Assembly (NCBI RefSeq): GCF_900130015.1
Contig: NZ_FQXS01000030.1
Span: 1 to 50,964 of the forward strand
Source: Desulfofustis glycolicus DSM 9705
Lineage (GTDB): Bacteria; Desulfobacterota; Desulfobulbia; Desulfobulbales; Desulfocapsaceae
Length of the DNA stretch: 50,964 bases
Direction of reading: 5' to 3'
The notes under the pieces were generated by a model. The model was given only the letters and a program-made list of their open reading frames with translations, did not search any database and had not been told where the DNA came from. A program made the position numbers and the translations under genes. This document shows positions 7,866 to 16,581 of the stretch, piece after piece (the stretch's first letter is position 1; the number at the start of each line of letters is the position of its first letter).

Positions 7866-8432
7866 ATGAGCGGGGTGCGAAAACTACTCGTGGCCGTGAC
7901 CGGTGCCTCCGGGATGCTGTATCTCAAAGCCTTTCTCGATCAGTGTGCCAGGTTGCCGGACCTGGAGGTGCATGGCATCTGTTCTGAGGCCGGCGACAAG
8001 GTGCTGCGTCTTGAAGAAGGATTAGCGCCTTCTGAGTTGACCGCTGTCTCGCGCTGGTTTGCTATTGATGACTTTGCCGCGCCGCCGGCCTCCGGATCCA
8101 GCGATTACCAGGCGATGGTCGTGCTGCCCTGTTCGATGGGGACGCTGGCGGCTATTGCCCAGGGACTGTCTATCAACCTGATCCACCGCAGTGCCGACGT
8201 TATGCTCAAGGAACGGCGCCAGCTGGTGCTGGCGGTCCGGGAAACGCCATTGAATCGTAATCACCTGCAGAACATGCTGGCGGCCCATGATGCCGGCGCG
8301 GTGATCTGCCCGCCGATGCCCAGTTTTTATCTCAAACCGGTCGATCTTGCCGAGGCGGCGCAGTTCTATGCCTGGCGAGTGCTGGATCAGATCGGTATCG
8401 AGGTGGCCGACCGGCGACGATGGGGGAGCTGA
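7866..8432 (+). CDS. UbiX-type flavin prenyltransferase
   Basis: A 188-residue member of the UbiX/Pad1 family, which prenylates FMN to make the cofactor of UbiD-type decarboxylases. The N-terminal VAVTGASGMLY is the FMN-binding GASG loop; MVVLPCSMGTLAAIAQG, RETPLNRNHLQNML and the C-terminal AGAVICPPMPSFY are family signatures. In the futalosine pathway a UbiX/UbiD pair removes the carboxylate after prenylation, so the position between mqnA and the UbiA homologue fits (sometimes called mqnM). No UbiD partner is in the window. GGGAG precedes the start. Confidence 0.9.
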   Translation: MSGVRKLLVAVTGASGMLYLKAFLDQCARLPDLEVHGICSEAGDKVLRLEEGLAPSELTAVSRWFAIDDFAAPPASGSSDYQAMVVLPCSMGTLAAIAQGLSINLIHRSADVMLKERRQLVLAVRETPLNRNHLQNMLAAHDAGAVICPPMPSFYLKPVDLAEAAQFYAWRVLDQIGIEVADRRRWGS

Positions 8433-8437
8433 GCGCC

Positions 8438-9292
8438 GTGTGGAAAAAGTTTACCATACTGCTGGAGATGATCAAGTTCAAGCTGACCGTCTTCGCACTG
8501 CCGTTTGCCTTCACCGGAGCGTTTCTCTCCGCCCGGGGACTGCCCGCGCTGTCGGTCTTTTTCTGGATCGTCGTGGCCATGGTCGGGGCCCGGACCTGCG
8601 CCATGGGGTTTAACCGGATCGTCGATCGCCGTTTCGACGCCGATAATCCGCGAACCGCCGAGCGGGCCCTGCCGGCCGGACAGGTGCGGCTCCTCGAGGC
8701 CTGGCTGCTGGTACTGGGTGCCGGCGCCCTGTTTTTCTTTGCTTGCTGGCAGCTCAATCCCCTGACCCTGCAGCTGGCGCTGCCGGCCCTTGGCCTGACA
8801 CTGCTCTATTCGCTGACCAAGCGGTTTACCGCGTTCTGCCACCTGATCCTCGGAGTGGCGCTGTCGATGGCGCCGCTGGGTGGCTGGGTTGCGGTGTCCG
8901 GCTCACTGGCCGGTTATCCCTGGGTGCTGTCGCTCGGCGTCGTCTTCTGGGTGGCCGGCTTTGACACCGTTTATGCCTGCCTCGATGCCGATTTTGACCG
9001 GCGGATCGGGCTTTATTCGCTGCCGTCGCGTCTCGGCAGGCGCAACGCCTTTCGGCTGGCCGGCGTTTTCCATCTGCTGGCCTTTGTGCTTTTTGCCGTG
9101 ACCGGCTGGCAGCAGCAGCTCAATGCCTGGTATTTTGTCGGCCTGGTGGTTACCGCCGGTGCCCTCTGTTACCAGCACCTGATTGTCAGTCCGTCCGACC
9201 TGTCACGCATCCACGCCTCGTTTTTCTCGATGAACGGCCTGATTTCTATCGTCATTTTCTGCGCCACCTGGCTGGCGCTGGCTACCGGCTGA
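8438..9292 (+). CDS. UbiA-family prenyltransferase, probably for menaquinone (MqnP type)
   Basis: An integral-membrane aromatic prenyltransferase. Two Asp-rich, Mg-diphosphate-binding motifs are visible: FNRIVDRRFDADNPRTAER near residue 65, and DTVYACLDADFDRR near 180. At least eight hydrophobic helices are seen. Context within the mqn operon suggests the prenyl acceptor is the 1,4-dihydroxy-6-naphthoate of the futalosine route rather than 4-hydroxybenzoate. The start is a choice: GTG 8438 has GGGGGAG at good distance, while ATG 8420 overlaps the ubiX stop more deeply and has no clear ribosome site. Confidence 0.9.
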   Translation: MWKKFTILLEMIKFKLTVFALPFAFTGAFLSARGLPALSVFFWIVVAMVGARTCAMGFNRIVDRRFDADNPRTAERALPAGQVRLLEAWLLVLGAGALFFFACWQLNPLTLQLALPALGLTLLYSLTKRFTAFCHLILGVALSMAPLGGWVAVSGSLAGYPWVLSLGVVFWVAGFDTVYACLDADFDRRIGLYSLPSRLGRRNAFRLAGVFHLLAFVLFAVTGWQQQLNAWYFVGLVVTAGALCYQHLIVSPSDLSRIHASFFSMNGLISIVIFCATWLALATG

Positions 9293-9303
9293 AGGTGCGG
9301 GTA

Positions 9304-10200
9304 ATGAAGACAGGGCTGAGTTGTTTTTTGATGGTCCTGTTCTTTATCGCCGGCTTTATGCCCGTCGCGGCAGCGGATCAGGACAAACAACAGAGCGCCG
9401 TGCCGGCCGACATCCCCCGCGGCGTGATTGATCCGGAGCTGCTGTCAACAGCCTATCGGGGCGATGAGAGGTTGCGCTTCGATGTCTCTTACACCGGCGG
9501 ACTCAAACTCGGCGAGCTGCACATCGCCGTGACCCGGCTCGATGAGCGGCCGGACAGTTATCAGATCCATGCCCGGGTGACCACCGATGACGGCTTGTTT
9601 TCGGCGCTGTATCCGATCGAGGACGTCCACGTCACCAAGGTCTCCGGCCCGCAGCGGCTGCCCTATTATTACGAGGTCTGGCAGCAGGAGGGCTTCAGCT
9701 ACGAGGCCCACCGGGTGACCAAATACGACCAGCGGCGCGGCAGGATCGCCTACTGGCACAACGAGAAGCCGGCCGAGATTTTCCAAGTCGGCAGCCATAT
9801 CCAGAACGAGTTTTCCTCTTTTTTCGCCAGCCGCATCATGGATTTGACTCCCGGTCGACCCTTTGTCGTCTCGACCTTTGCCGACTACCGGCGCAACGAG
9901 GTGGTGGTCATGGTCCGGGACCGGGAACAGGTGGCGGAGAGCTTGTTTGATACCGTCGATACGGTGGTGGTCGAGCCGATCATGAAATTCAGCGGCCTTT
10001 ACGACAAGCGTGGAGATACGGTAATCTGGTATACGGACGACCGGTGCCGAGTGCCGGTTCTGGTCAATTCCAAGCTGCTCATCGGTTCGCTGACCGCCCG
10101 TCTGGTCGCCTATCACAATCCGGCCTGCCCGGACTATCACGCCCGGGTGGCAAAGAAGTATCAGGATGAGTATCCGGACTATCAACCCGAAACGAAATAA
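9304..10200 (+). CDS. exported DUF3108 protein
   Basis: A 298-residue protein with a signal peptide (hydrophobic CFLMVLFFIAGFMPVAAA ending near residue 25) followed by the DUF3108 pattern: RLRFDVSYTGGLKLGE, repeated beta-strand-like segments, and DDRCRVPVLVNSKLLIGSL near the C-terminus. Family function is unknown; members are periplasmic or outer-membrane-associated and predicted to be beta-rich. ATG 9304 has AAGG 8 nt upstream. It lies between the prenyltransferase and purC on the same strand with short gaps, so it is probably co-transcribed. I see nothing tying it directly to quinone synthesis. Confidence 0.85.
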   Translation: MKTGLSCFLMVLFFIAGFMPVAAADQDKQQSAVPADIPRGVIDPELLSTAYRGDERLRFDVSYTGGLKLGELHIAVTRLDERPDSYQIHARVTTDDGLFSALYPIEDVHVTKVSGPQRLPYYYEVWQQEGFSYEAHRVTKYDQRRGRIAYWHNEKPAEIFQVGSHIQNEFSSFFASRIMDLTPGRPFVVSTFADYRRNEVVVMVRDREQVAESLFDTVDTVVVEPIMKFSGLYDKRGDTVIWYTDDRCRVPVLVNSKLLIGSLTARLVAYHNPACPDYHARVAKKYQDEYPDYQPETK

Positions 10201-10229
10201 AGATCTTTTGCCGTAAGGAGGAATAAGCG

Positions 10230-11123
10230 ATGACAGATGCGGTATTGACCACGGATTTCCCCGGCCTGACTCTCGTTCATCGAGGCAAGGTGCGGGATAT
10301 GTACGCAATCGACGGCCATGACGAGATGCTGCTGATGGTCGCCACCGATCGGATCTCCGCCTATGATGTGGTTATGGACGATCCGGTGCCCGGCAAGGGC
10401 AAGGTGTTGACCGAGCTTTCACTCTTCTGGTTCGACCTGCTCGGCGATATCGTTGAGAATCACCTGATCAGCGCCGACCCGGCCAGCTACCCGGAGGCCT
10501 GCCGGCCTTATGCCGAGTTATTGGCCGGCCGCTCGATGCTGGTAAAGAAGACCCGTCCGCTGCCGGTGGAGTGCATCGTGCGCGGTTATATCTCCGGATC
10601 GTTCTGGAGCGCCTACAAAAAAGACACCACGGTCTGCGGATTTGCGCTGCCGGCCGGCATGCAGGAGTCGGATCGGTTCCCGGCGCCGCTCTTTACCCCG
10701 TCGACCAAGGCCGAAATCGGCGACCACGACGAAAACATCTCTCTTGATCAGCTCAAAGACATTGTCGGGACTGCGCGTGCCGAGGAAATCGCCGATATCA
10801 GCGTCCGCCTCTATCAAAAAGCGGCTGATTACGCACTGACCAAGGGCATTATCATTGCCGATACCAAGTTCGAGCTCGGGGAGATAGACGGCCGCCTGAT
10901 CCTCATCGACGAGGTACTCACTCCCGACTCGTCGAGGTTCTGGCCTCTGGACGACTATCGGCCGGGGCAGGGACAGCCGAGCTTTGACAAGCAATTCCTG
11001 CGCGATTATCTCAGCTCGCTTGACTGGGACAAGACGCCGCCGCCGCCGGCGCTGCCCCGGGAGATCGTTGACAAGACCCGGCTTCGCTACGAGGAGGCGC
11101 TGGCCAGGATAACCGGCGGCTGA
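10230..11123 (+). CDS. purC: phosphoribosylaminoimidazole-succinocarboxamide (SAICAR) synthase
   Basis: Purine biosynthesis: ATP-dependent joining of aspartate to CAIR. Signatures visible are [51 protein letters not shown] and [11 protein letters not shown]...[14 protein letters not shown]. At 297 aa it is the long PurC form common in proteobacteria and yeast. A strong TAAGGAGG sits 8 nt before the ATG. It is the last gene of the mqn run; a perfect 18-bp hairpin follows the stop. Confidence 0.97.
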   Translation: MTDAVLTTDFPGLTLVHRGKVRDMYAIDGHDEMLLMVATDRISAYDVVMDDPVPGKGKVLTELSLFWFDLLGDIVENHLISADPASYPEACRPYAELLAGRSMLVKKTRPLPVECIVRGYISGSFWSAYKKDTTVCGFALPAGMQESDRFPAPLFTPSTKAEIGDHDENISLDQLKDIVGTARAEEIADISVRLYQKAADYALTKGIIIADTKFELGEIDGRLILIDEVLTPDSSRFWPLDDYRPGQGQPSFDKQFLRDYLSSLDWDKTPPPPALPREIVDKTRLRYEEALARITGG

Positions 11124-11133
11124 ATTACGGTTC

Positions 11134-11173
11134 GGCAGGCATTGAGGCAGGTCGGCCTGCCTCAATGCCTGCC
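11134..11173. terminator. bidirectional hairpin between convergent purC and the epimerase gene
   Basis: Arm 11134-11151 (starting GGCAGGCATTGAGG) is the perfect complement of 11156-11173, with a 4-nt TCGG loop. It sits 10 nt after the purC stop and 2 nt before the stop of the gene on the opposite strand. There is no T-run, so termination is by a very stable stem or by convergent stalling. Confidence 0.7.
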
Positions 11174-11175
11174 GG

Positions 11176-12069
11176 TCAGGTCTCTTCGATGCAGGATCGC
11201 AGCGTTTCTTCGAGGTTCGGGGAAACGAAACGATAACCGTGTTCGGTCAAGACCTGCGGGACGACTCTGGAACTCGACAGAACCAGTTCTTCGCCCATCT
11301 GGCCGAAGACGGTTTTAGCAACGAAGGCCGGCATATTCATCACCGTCGGCCGGCCGACCACCGAGCCCAGTGTCTTCGTGAAGTCCCGGTTGGTGACCGC
11401 TTCCGGCGCCACCATGTTGACCGATCCGCTGATATCGTCGCGCTCCAGCAGGAAGAGAAACATCCGCACCACATCGTCGATACCGACCCAGCTCACGTAT
11501 TGCTGGCCGTTGCCGACAACGCCGGCGATGCCCAGTTTGAACGAGGGCAGCATTGTCGACAGGGTGCCGCCATTGCCGCTGAGCACCATGCCGATGCGGC
11601 AGTTGACCACGCGAATCCCGGCCTGCCGGGCCGGCTCGGTCGCACTCTCCCAAGCGCGGCAGACCTTGGCGACGAAGTTGTCGCCGCTGGTGCTCGTCTC
11701 CCTGAGCAATGTGTTGCCGCGGTCGCCGTAGTAGCCGGTTGCCGAGGCCGAGAGCAGCACCCGTGGTTTGACCGGTAGGCCGGCGCAGAATGTGGCCAGC
11801 TCCGTTGTCCCGGCGACCCGGCTCTCCATGATGAGCTTCTTTTTCCGGACGGTCCAACGGCCGGAAGCGATATTGTCGCCGGCCAGGTTGATTACCGCGT
11901 CGAAGGTCGGCATGCCGTGCTCGTCGCCGATCCGGGCGAGGTTCCAGAAGCCCTGGTCCCCGTTATTTCGATTTCGCTGCAGGCTGAAAAACGAGTGGCC
12001 GGCGGCGAAAAGAAATTCGGCAAGAGCGCTGCCGACCAGGCCGGATGCCCCGGTAATCAGAATATTCAT
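11176..12069 (-). CDS. TIGR01777-type NAD(P)-dependent epimerase (YfcH/SDR39U1 family)
   Basis: An extended short-chain dehydrogenase of 297 aa. The N-terminus MNILITGASGLVGSALAEFL is the Rossmann nucleotide-binding motif. VINLAGDNIASGRWT, ASATGYYGD (with the catalytic Tyr) and the C-terminal DUF1731-like part (MPAFVAKTVFGQMGEELVLSS) match the YfcH group, whose physiological substrate is unknown. A GGGGAAG ribosome site precedes the ATG. It lies downstream of the shikimate kinase gene on the same strand (63-nt gap). Confidence 0.9.
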   Translation of the reverse strand: MNILITGASGLVGSALAEFLFAAGHSFFSLQRNRNNGDQGFWNLARIGDEHGMPTFDAVINLAGDNIASGRWTVRKKKLIMESRVAGTTELATFCAGLPVKPRVLLSASATGYYGDRGNTLLRETSTSGDNFVAKVCRAWESATEPARQAGIRVVNCRIGMVLSGNGGTLSTMLPSFKLGIAGVVGNGQQYVSWVGIDDVVRMFLFLLERDDISGSVNMVAPEAVTNRDFTKTLGSVVGRPTVMNMPAFVAKTVFGQMGEELVLSSSRVVPQVLTEHGYRFVSPNLEETLRSCIEET

Positions 12070-12132
12070 GTCGCTTCCCCTTGGAAAGAGCTGGCGGTAT
12101 CGTTTCGCCGCAGGAGGTGGAGAGTACCGGAT

Positions 12133-12666
12133 TTACTGCCCGTGCCGGGATGATGCAATCATTTTCTGGAGGTCTGCGACGATGTCGTCGCAGACCTGGT
12201 CCTGATCCCGGCCGTTGCTGTCGATGGTGATGTCGGCATAGCTGCTATAGAGTTCGCTGCGTTCCCGGAACAGATCGAGAAAACTCTGATCGGGGTGCTT
12301 GGCCAGCCCCCTGGTCTCGTAATCGTGAACCCGCTGGTTGAGCGTCTGCAGGCTGGCGGTGAGATAAACGATGACACCGTTTTTTTTCAGGTGTTCCATG
12401 GCCAGCGCACTGTAGGGGGCACTGCCGCCGGTGGCGATGACGTGGTGGTCGCAGGTGATGTCGAGCAGGACGCGTTGCTCGATTTCCCGGAGCACCAGGT
12501 AGCCGTCCTGGTCGACGATCTCCTGCAGCGTTCGTCCCTCAACCAATTGAATCAGAATATCGCTGTCCAGGTAGGGGCGAGCCAGGCGTTTGGCGAGTAT
12601 GACGCCGACGGTGCTTTTCCCCGACCCCGGCATACCGATTAAAACCAGGTTTCTGTTATCGTCCAT
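12133..12666 (-). CDS. aroK: shikimate kinase
   Basis: Phosphorylates shikimate at O3 in chorismate synthesis. A P-loop GMPGSGKST is near residues 11-19, followed by DSDILIQLVEGRTLQEIV (shikimate/Mg site Asp residues), VIATGGSAPYS (glycine-rich site) and the lid region TRGLAKHPD. At 177 aa it has normal length. It provides the precursor of chorismate, which MqnA consumes, although it is not in that operon. The IVDQDG segment replaces the commoner IFxxxGE, so a diverged shikimate kinase or related small P-loop kinase remains possible. GAGGAAGG lies just before the start. Confidence 0.83.
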   Translation of the reverse strand: MDDNRNLVLIGMPGSGKSTVGVILAKRLARPYLDSDILIQLVEGRTLQEIVDQDGYLVLREIEQRVLLDITCDHHVIATGGSAPYSALAMEHLKKNGVIVYLTASLQTLNQRVHDYETRGLAKHPDQSFLDLFRERSELYSSYADITIDSNGRDQDQVCDDIVADLQKMIASSRHGQ

Positions 12667-12785
12667 TCCTTCCTCGTCCGGTGTTGATTATCTGTTTCGC
12701 TCAGAATGAAACCGCTTGTCGTGAGCGGCAGCCCGACCGGTGCCGGCCGGGCTCTCTTCTCTGTGAGTCGTCTCCTTCCCGAATA

Positions 12786-13937
12786 TCAGCGTTGTTCGTG
12801 CCGCCGCAGCTGCGTTGAGATGCATTGAACGAGTAGCAGGGAAACACAACTCATGGCGGCGCCGGCAAAGAAGACCAGCCGGTAGTCGATCAGCCAGAGC
12901 AGGCCGCCGAGGGCCGGCAGGAAAACGGCGGCGATATGGTTGATGGTGAAACCGACGGCCATACTTGGCGCGATATCCTGAGGATCGGCTATTTTCTGGA
13001 AGAAGGTGCGAATGGCGATGGCAAAGTTGAAAAAAATGTGATCGAGGATATAGAGTACTCCGATCATCAGCTTCGAATCGGTGAGGGTGTAGGCGATGAA
13101 GATGAAAATCAGGCTGAAATATTCGAGCGACAGCACGCGCCTCTCGCCGAAACGGACGATGCAAGTGCCGATCAGACGGCTGAGAAAGAAATTGATGACG
13201 TTGTTGAGCAGAAACAGAACGGCGATTTCCGACACGGTAAAAGAAAATTTCTTGACCATCAGGAAAACGGCAAAAGCGACGAAGATCTGGCGCCGGGCTC
13301 CGGCCATGAAAGTCAGGCAATAGTAGAGCCAGTAGCGGCTTCGTACTACCATTGAGCGGCGTTGCGGCGCCAGGGTCCGATCGACCGGATCCCGGGTCAT
13401 GGCCCAGAAGGCGGCACCGATGATCAGCAGGCCGAAGAGTAGATAGAGGTGACGGTATTGGAGGAACGGCGCCAGTGACAGGATGATCAGGCCGGTAACG
13501 ACGTTGGTTGCTGCGGTGAAGCTGCGCAATCTGCCGAAGATCAGCGGTGCGGTCAGTTTATCGAAATATTGCAGGGTCAGCGACTGGTTGGTGGTCTCGA
13601 AATAGTGGAACCCGAAGCTCATCACCAGGGTGGTCAGGATCATGCCGTAAAAACTCGGCAGCAGACCGGTGATCGATACACCGACGCCGAGCACCAGGAC
13701 GGCCAGGGCCGACAGCCGGTGCTCCTTGATAATAAGCAGCAGATAGACGACGAGCAGCGACAGCAGGCCGGGGATTTCCCGGACTGACTGGATGATGCCG
13801 ATGTGCTGCCCTTCCAGGTGGACGATATTGACCGCGAAGTTGTCGAACAGGGTCTGCCAGACCTGCAGTCCGGCGGTGTTGCAGATGGTCAGCACCAGCA
13901 GGAAGATGTACATGTTGTGTTGGTTCAGCCGGGCCAT
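12786..13937 (-). CDS. MFS transporter
   Basis: About 383 residues with roughly 12 hydrophobic helices, in two six-helix halves separated by a basic loop near residue 190 (RDPVDRTLAPQRR). It resembles major-facilitator permeases; no substrate signature is recognised. The reading frame extends 105 codons further upstream, but that part is not membrane-like and has no ribosome site. ATG 13937 has AAGG 6 nt upstream, and the first helix begins at once after it. The gene lies downstream of a 290-nt AT-richer gap and is alone on its strand there. Confidence 0.8.
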   Translation of the reverse strand: MARLNQHNMYIFLLVLTICNTAGLQVWQTLFDNFAVNIVHLEGQHIGIIQSVREIPGLLSLLVVYLLLIIKEHRLSALAVLVLGVGVSITGLLPSFYGMILTTLVMSFGFHYFETTNQSLTLQYFDKLTAPLIFGRLRSFTAATNVVTGLIILSLAPFLQYRHLYLLFGLLIIGAAFWAMTRDPVDRTLAPQRRSMVVRSRYWLYYCLTFMAGARRQIFVAFAVFLMVKKFSFTVSEIAVLFLLNNVINFFLSRLIGTCIVRFGERRVLSLEYFSLIFIFIAYTLTDSKLMIGVLYILDHIFFNFAIAIRTFFQKIADPQDIAPSMAVGFTINHIAAVFLPALGGLLWLIDYRLVFFAGAAMSCVSLLLVQCISTQLRRHEQR

Positions 13938-14226
13938 CGTCATCCTTGTGTCCACTGCGAGAAGAGAAGCGCTTACTAAACGGAAAAAGGTGCTGTCCGT
14001 CAAATACAAATTGAGCGGGCAGGGGGTGCTGACACCAGCCGAGCGACAGGAATAGTACCTTTTCGAAAGGAAATTATTGAGTAATTGGAAAAAGTTTACT
14101 AAAGAATTTGCTAGTGGGGATAAAGAGGCGTCGCCTGGCCGATGAAGCTTCGCTCTTTTCGGACGCGAAGTTGTCGGGCGGGCGGTGCGCCATATGAGCC
14201 TGGTTATGCCGGGAGGTTGTCCTGAG

Positions 14227-14559
14227 ATGGAAGCGTTTTTCAACAAAATCATGGCGTTTGTCGATTCGACCGAGTTGATCGATCAGGTGAAAGATGTCGA
14301 TTATGTCGGTCTCTTCACCAACCCGTGGTTTCTCGTACCGTTCATAGTGCTGGTCGGTTATCTGCTGTTTAAGCAGAAATGGCGTGATATCATTTTTCTG
14401 GTTATTTTCTTCGGTATCTGGTGGGCCAGCGGCACCGAGTACATGCAGACGCTCGTGGTCGGTGACGAGTTGCAGGTGAGCAAAGTCCTGCCGGTCCTGT
14501 TTGGCGGTGCCGCCGTACTGGGCATCATCGTTTATCTGCTGTTCGGTAGATCCGACTAG
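14227..14559 (+). CDS. small membrane protein of unknown function
   Basis: About 110 residues: an amphipathic N-terminus (MEAFFNKIMAFVDSTELIDQ), then three hydrophobic segments (PWFLVPFIVLVGYLLF, DIIFLVIFFGIWWA, VLFGGAAVLGIIVYLLF). ATG 14227 is preceded by GGGAGG at suitable distance; an in-frame ATG at 14185 has none. I do not recognise the family. It precedes the cNMP/PATAN gene by 92 nt on the same strand, so the two may be co-expressed. Confidence 0.7.
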   Translation: MEAFFNKIMAFVDSTELIDQVKDVDYVGLFTNPWFLVPFIVLVGYLLFKQKWRDIIFLVIFFGIWWASGTEYMQTLVVGDELQVSKVLPVLFGGAAVLGIIVYLLFGRSD

Positions 14560-14651
14560 ACGGGGAAGGATAAGGGGGCGCGGTCTGCTTTACGGCCAGC
14601 TGGTCGGCAGGTTTGCCCTGATTCATTGCAGCTGTCATAATCCGGTACCAT

Positions 14652-15725
14652 ATGCGTTTTCGAAACGGCATCTTTATCATCACTGAAGAAAACAATTGTC
14701 CATTCTACAACGTCGGCGAAGAGATGGAGGTGACCGAGGGGGCCTTGAAAATGCCTGCCGGGAAGACCACCTGTCTGGTCTTGGCCAAGGACATCATCGA
14801 TCTGACAACAGAAGATGTCGCCTACGAGAAGCTACATCAAGGAACCAGCGAGAAGACCAAGTTCGAATGCGGCGGCTGTACCGGCATTATCCGCTTTGAG
14901 TTCAAAAAGGAGAAGGGCTTCGCAACGCTGCAGATGAATCTGCTGGCGGCGGCCGAGCGCAAAGAGAAGATCAAAGAGGTTGCGCAGTATGCGGTTACCC
15001 TGCGGGCCATTACGCTGTTCAGCGCCCTGTCCGACGACGATTTGCTCGACCTTTCGACACTGCTCGAATTCGAGGACTATGACTGGGGTTTTCCGATTGC
15101 CCAGAAAGGCGATCCCGGACTTAAACTCTATGTCATCATTTCCGGAAAAGTGGAGGTCGTCGACGATGATGGCGTGGTCCTGGCGGAAATGGGGACCGGT
15201 GACGTATTCGGCGAGATGAGCCTGCTGTCCGGCGGCCCGGTGACGACTACCATTCAGGCGGCGCAGCCGTGCAAAATAGCCACGCTCAGTCAGAAAAACT
15301 TCCGGCACGTGCTCAACCGTTATCCGGCCCTGCAGATTTTCTTCTACAAGCTGCTCGTCAGCCGAATCACCAAGATCAACGAACAGCGGGCCGAGGAGTT
15401 GTCTTCGGGGATGGTCGGCCAGCTGAGCGATATCTCGGCGGTTGAACTCTGCCAGATGATCAACAGCAACCAGAAGACCGGCCATCTAAAGATCGAAACC
15501 AATGATACGAGCGGCCGAATCCTCTTTCACGAAGGTGAAGTCGTCAAGGCCGACTTTGGCTACAACCAGGGGAAAGAGGCATTTTACGAGGTCCTTGGCT
15601 TGACCGACGGCAGGTTCAAGTTCGTCCAGGGACTCACCAGCAACGATCGCAAGCTCCCGGTGATCGGCGGGTTCATGGCCATGCTGATGGAAGGCATGAA
15701 ACGTCTCGACGACCTTCGTCACTGA
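14652..15725 (+). CDS. cNMP-binding-like domain fused to a DUF4388 (PATAN) domain
   Basis: A 357-residue, three-part protein. Residues 1-110 contain four Cys (CPFYNVGEEM, TTCLVL, ECGGCTG) and are not recognised as a family. Residues about 120-235 form a cyclic-nucleotide-binding fold with the GDVFGEMSLLSGG turn. Residues about 256-340 are a DUF4388/PATAN domain (GQLSDISAVELCQMINSN...GRILFHEGEVVKA). PATAN domains are typical of deltaproteobacterial signalling proteins. The usual phosphate-binding Arg after the FGE turn is replaced (GPVTTTIQA), so nucleotide binding is doubtful. No DNA-binding or enzymatic domain is present, so it probably acts through protein contacts. Confidence 0.85.
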   Translation: MRFRNGIFIITEENNCPFYNVGEEMEVTEGALKMPAGKTTCLVLAKDIIDLTTEDVAYEKLHQGTSEKTKFECGGCTGIIRFEFKKEKGFATLQMNLLAAAERKEKIKEVAQYAVTLRAITLFSALSDDDLLDLSTLLEFEDYDWGFPIAQKGDPGLKLYVIISGKVEVVDDDGVVLAEMGTGDVFGEMSLLSGGPVTTTIQAAQPCKIATLSQKNFRHVLNRYPALQIFFYKLLVSRITKINEQRAEELSSGMVGQLSDISAVELCQMINSNQKTGHLKIETNDTSGRILFHEGEVVKADFGYNQGKEAFYEVLGLTDGRFKFVQGLTSNDRKLPVIGGFMAMLMEGMKRLDDLRH

Positions 15726-15813
15726 CCTGTTCCGGTCGGCTCTCTTCCGGAAAACGAGCATCTCCGGGCCCTGCCATGAGTCGACCGGCCTGTGTGTTTA
15801 ACAATCTTCGCCG

Positions 15814-16581
15814 ATGAGCAGCCAGCGACTTCAGAAAAAACGCATTGTTACCGAGCTGTTGCGCTCATTGTCGCCGGCAGAACTGGCGGACAAACTTCGG
15901 GCACTTCCGTCGCGTGATGTTATCAATCCGCTCTTCTCCTGCCTCTGCCACCCGGATGAGTTGGTGCGCTGGCGCGCGGTCACCGGTTTCGGCATCGTGG
16001 TTCCGGCGATTACCGAGCGGGACCCGGAAGAAGGCCGGGTCATTATGCGTCGTTTTATCTGGATGCTCAACGATGAGTCGGGCGGGATCGGCTGGGGGGC
16101 ACCGGAGGCGATGGCCGAGGTCATGGCTGCCAGTCAACTGCTCGCCGACGAGTACCTGCACATGTTGGTCTCCTATACCCTGGACGACGGGCCGGAGTTG
16201 CACCAGCACGGCAATTTTCTCGAACATGAAATCCTGCAGGAGGGGGTACTCTGGGGCATTTGCCGGGTCGCCCCTTTGTATCCCGAGCAGGTGCTGGCGT
16301 TGGGAGTGGCCGACAAGTGCGGCGGCTATTTCTCGTCAGAGCGGAGCGGTATCAGAGCGTTGACCTGTCGTCTCAGCGGACTGCTCGCTCTCTCCCGCTA
16401 TCGCCGGCAATTGGACGAGCTGACCGCAGATTCGGCGGCTGTTCGTCTCTATGAGGACGGACTGCTGCGGGATTACCGGGTCGCTGATCTGGCCGAGCAG
16501 GCGGTGCGAGCCATCGACCGGCATCAGGATGCCAGCAAACCCGGCGGCAGCGATGCCACCGGTTCACCGCCGAGGCAGTAA
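15814..16581 (+). CDS. HEAT-repeat-like protein (resembles the DVU0298 family)
   Basis: A 255-residue, helix-rich, soluble protein. The segment CHPDELVRWRAVTGFGIVVP is HEAT-like, and MLNDESGGIGWGAPEAMAE is strongly reminiscent of a conserved family in sulfate reducers (DVU0298-like). The assignment is from memory of the pattern and is tentative. Function unknown. The last 58 nt overlap the 3' end of the opposite-strand SDR gene. This tail (KPGGSDATGSPPRQ) is low-complexity and may simply be read-through past a decayed stop. Confidence 0.7.
   Translation: MSSQRLQKKRIVTELLRSLSPAELADKLRALPSRDVINPLFSCLCHPDELVRWRAVTGFGIVVPAITERDPEEGRVIMRRFIWMLNDESGGIGWGAPEAMAEVMAASQLLADEYLHMLVSYTLDDGPELHQHGNFLEHEILQEGVLWGICRVAPLYPEQVLALGVADKCGGYFSSERSGIRALTCRLSGLLALSRYRRQLDELTADSAAVRLYEDGLLRDYRVADLAEQAVRAIDRHQDASKPGGSDATGSPPRQ

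Noticed and set aside
13938-14252. N-terminal extension of the MFS transporter by about 105 codons
   Set aside because: The extension is not membrane-like and has no ribosome site, while ATG 13937 has AAGG upstream and begins directly before the first helix.
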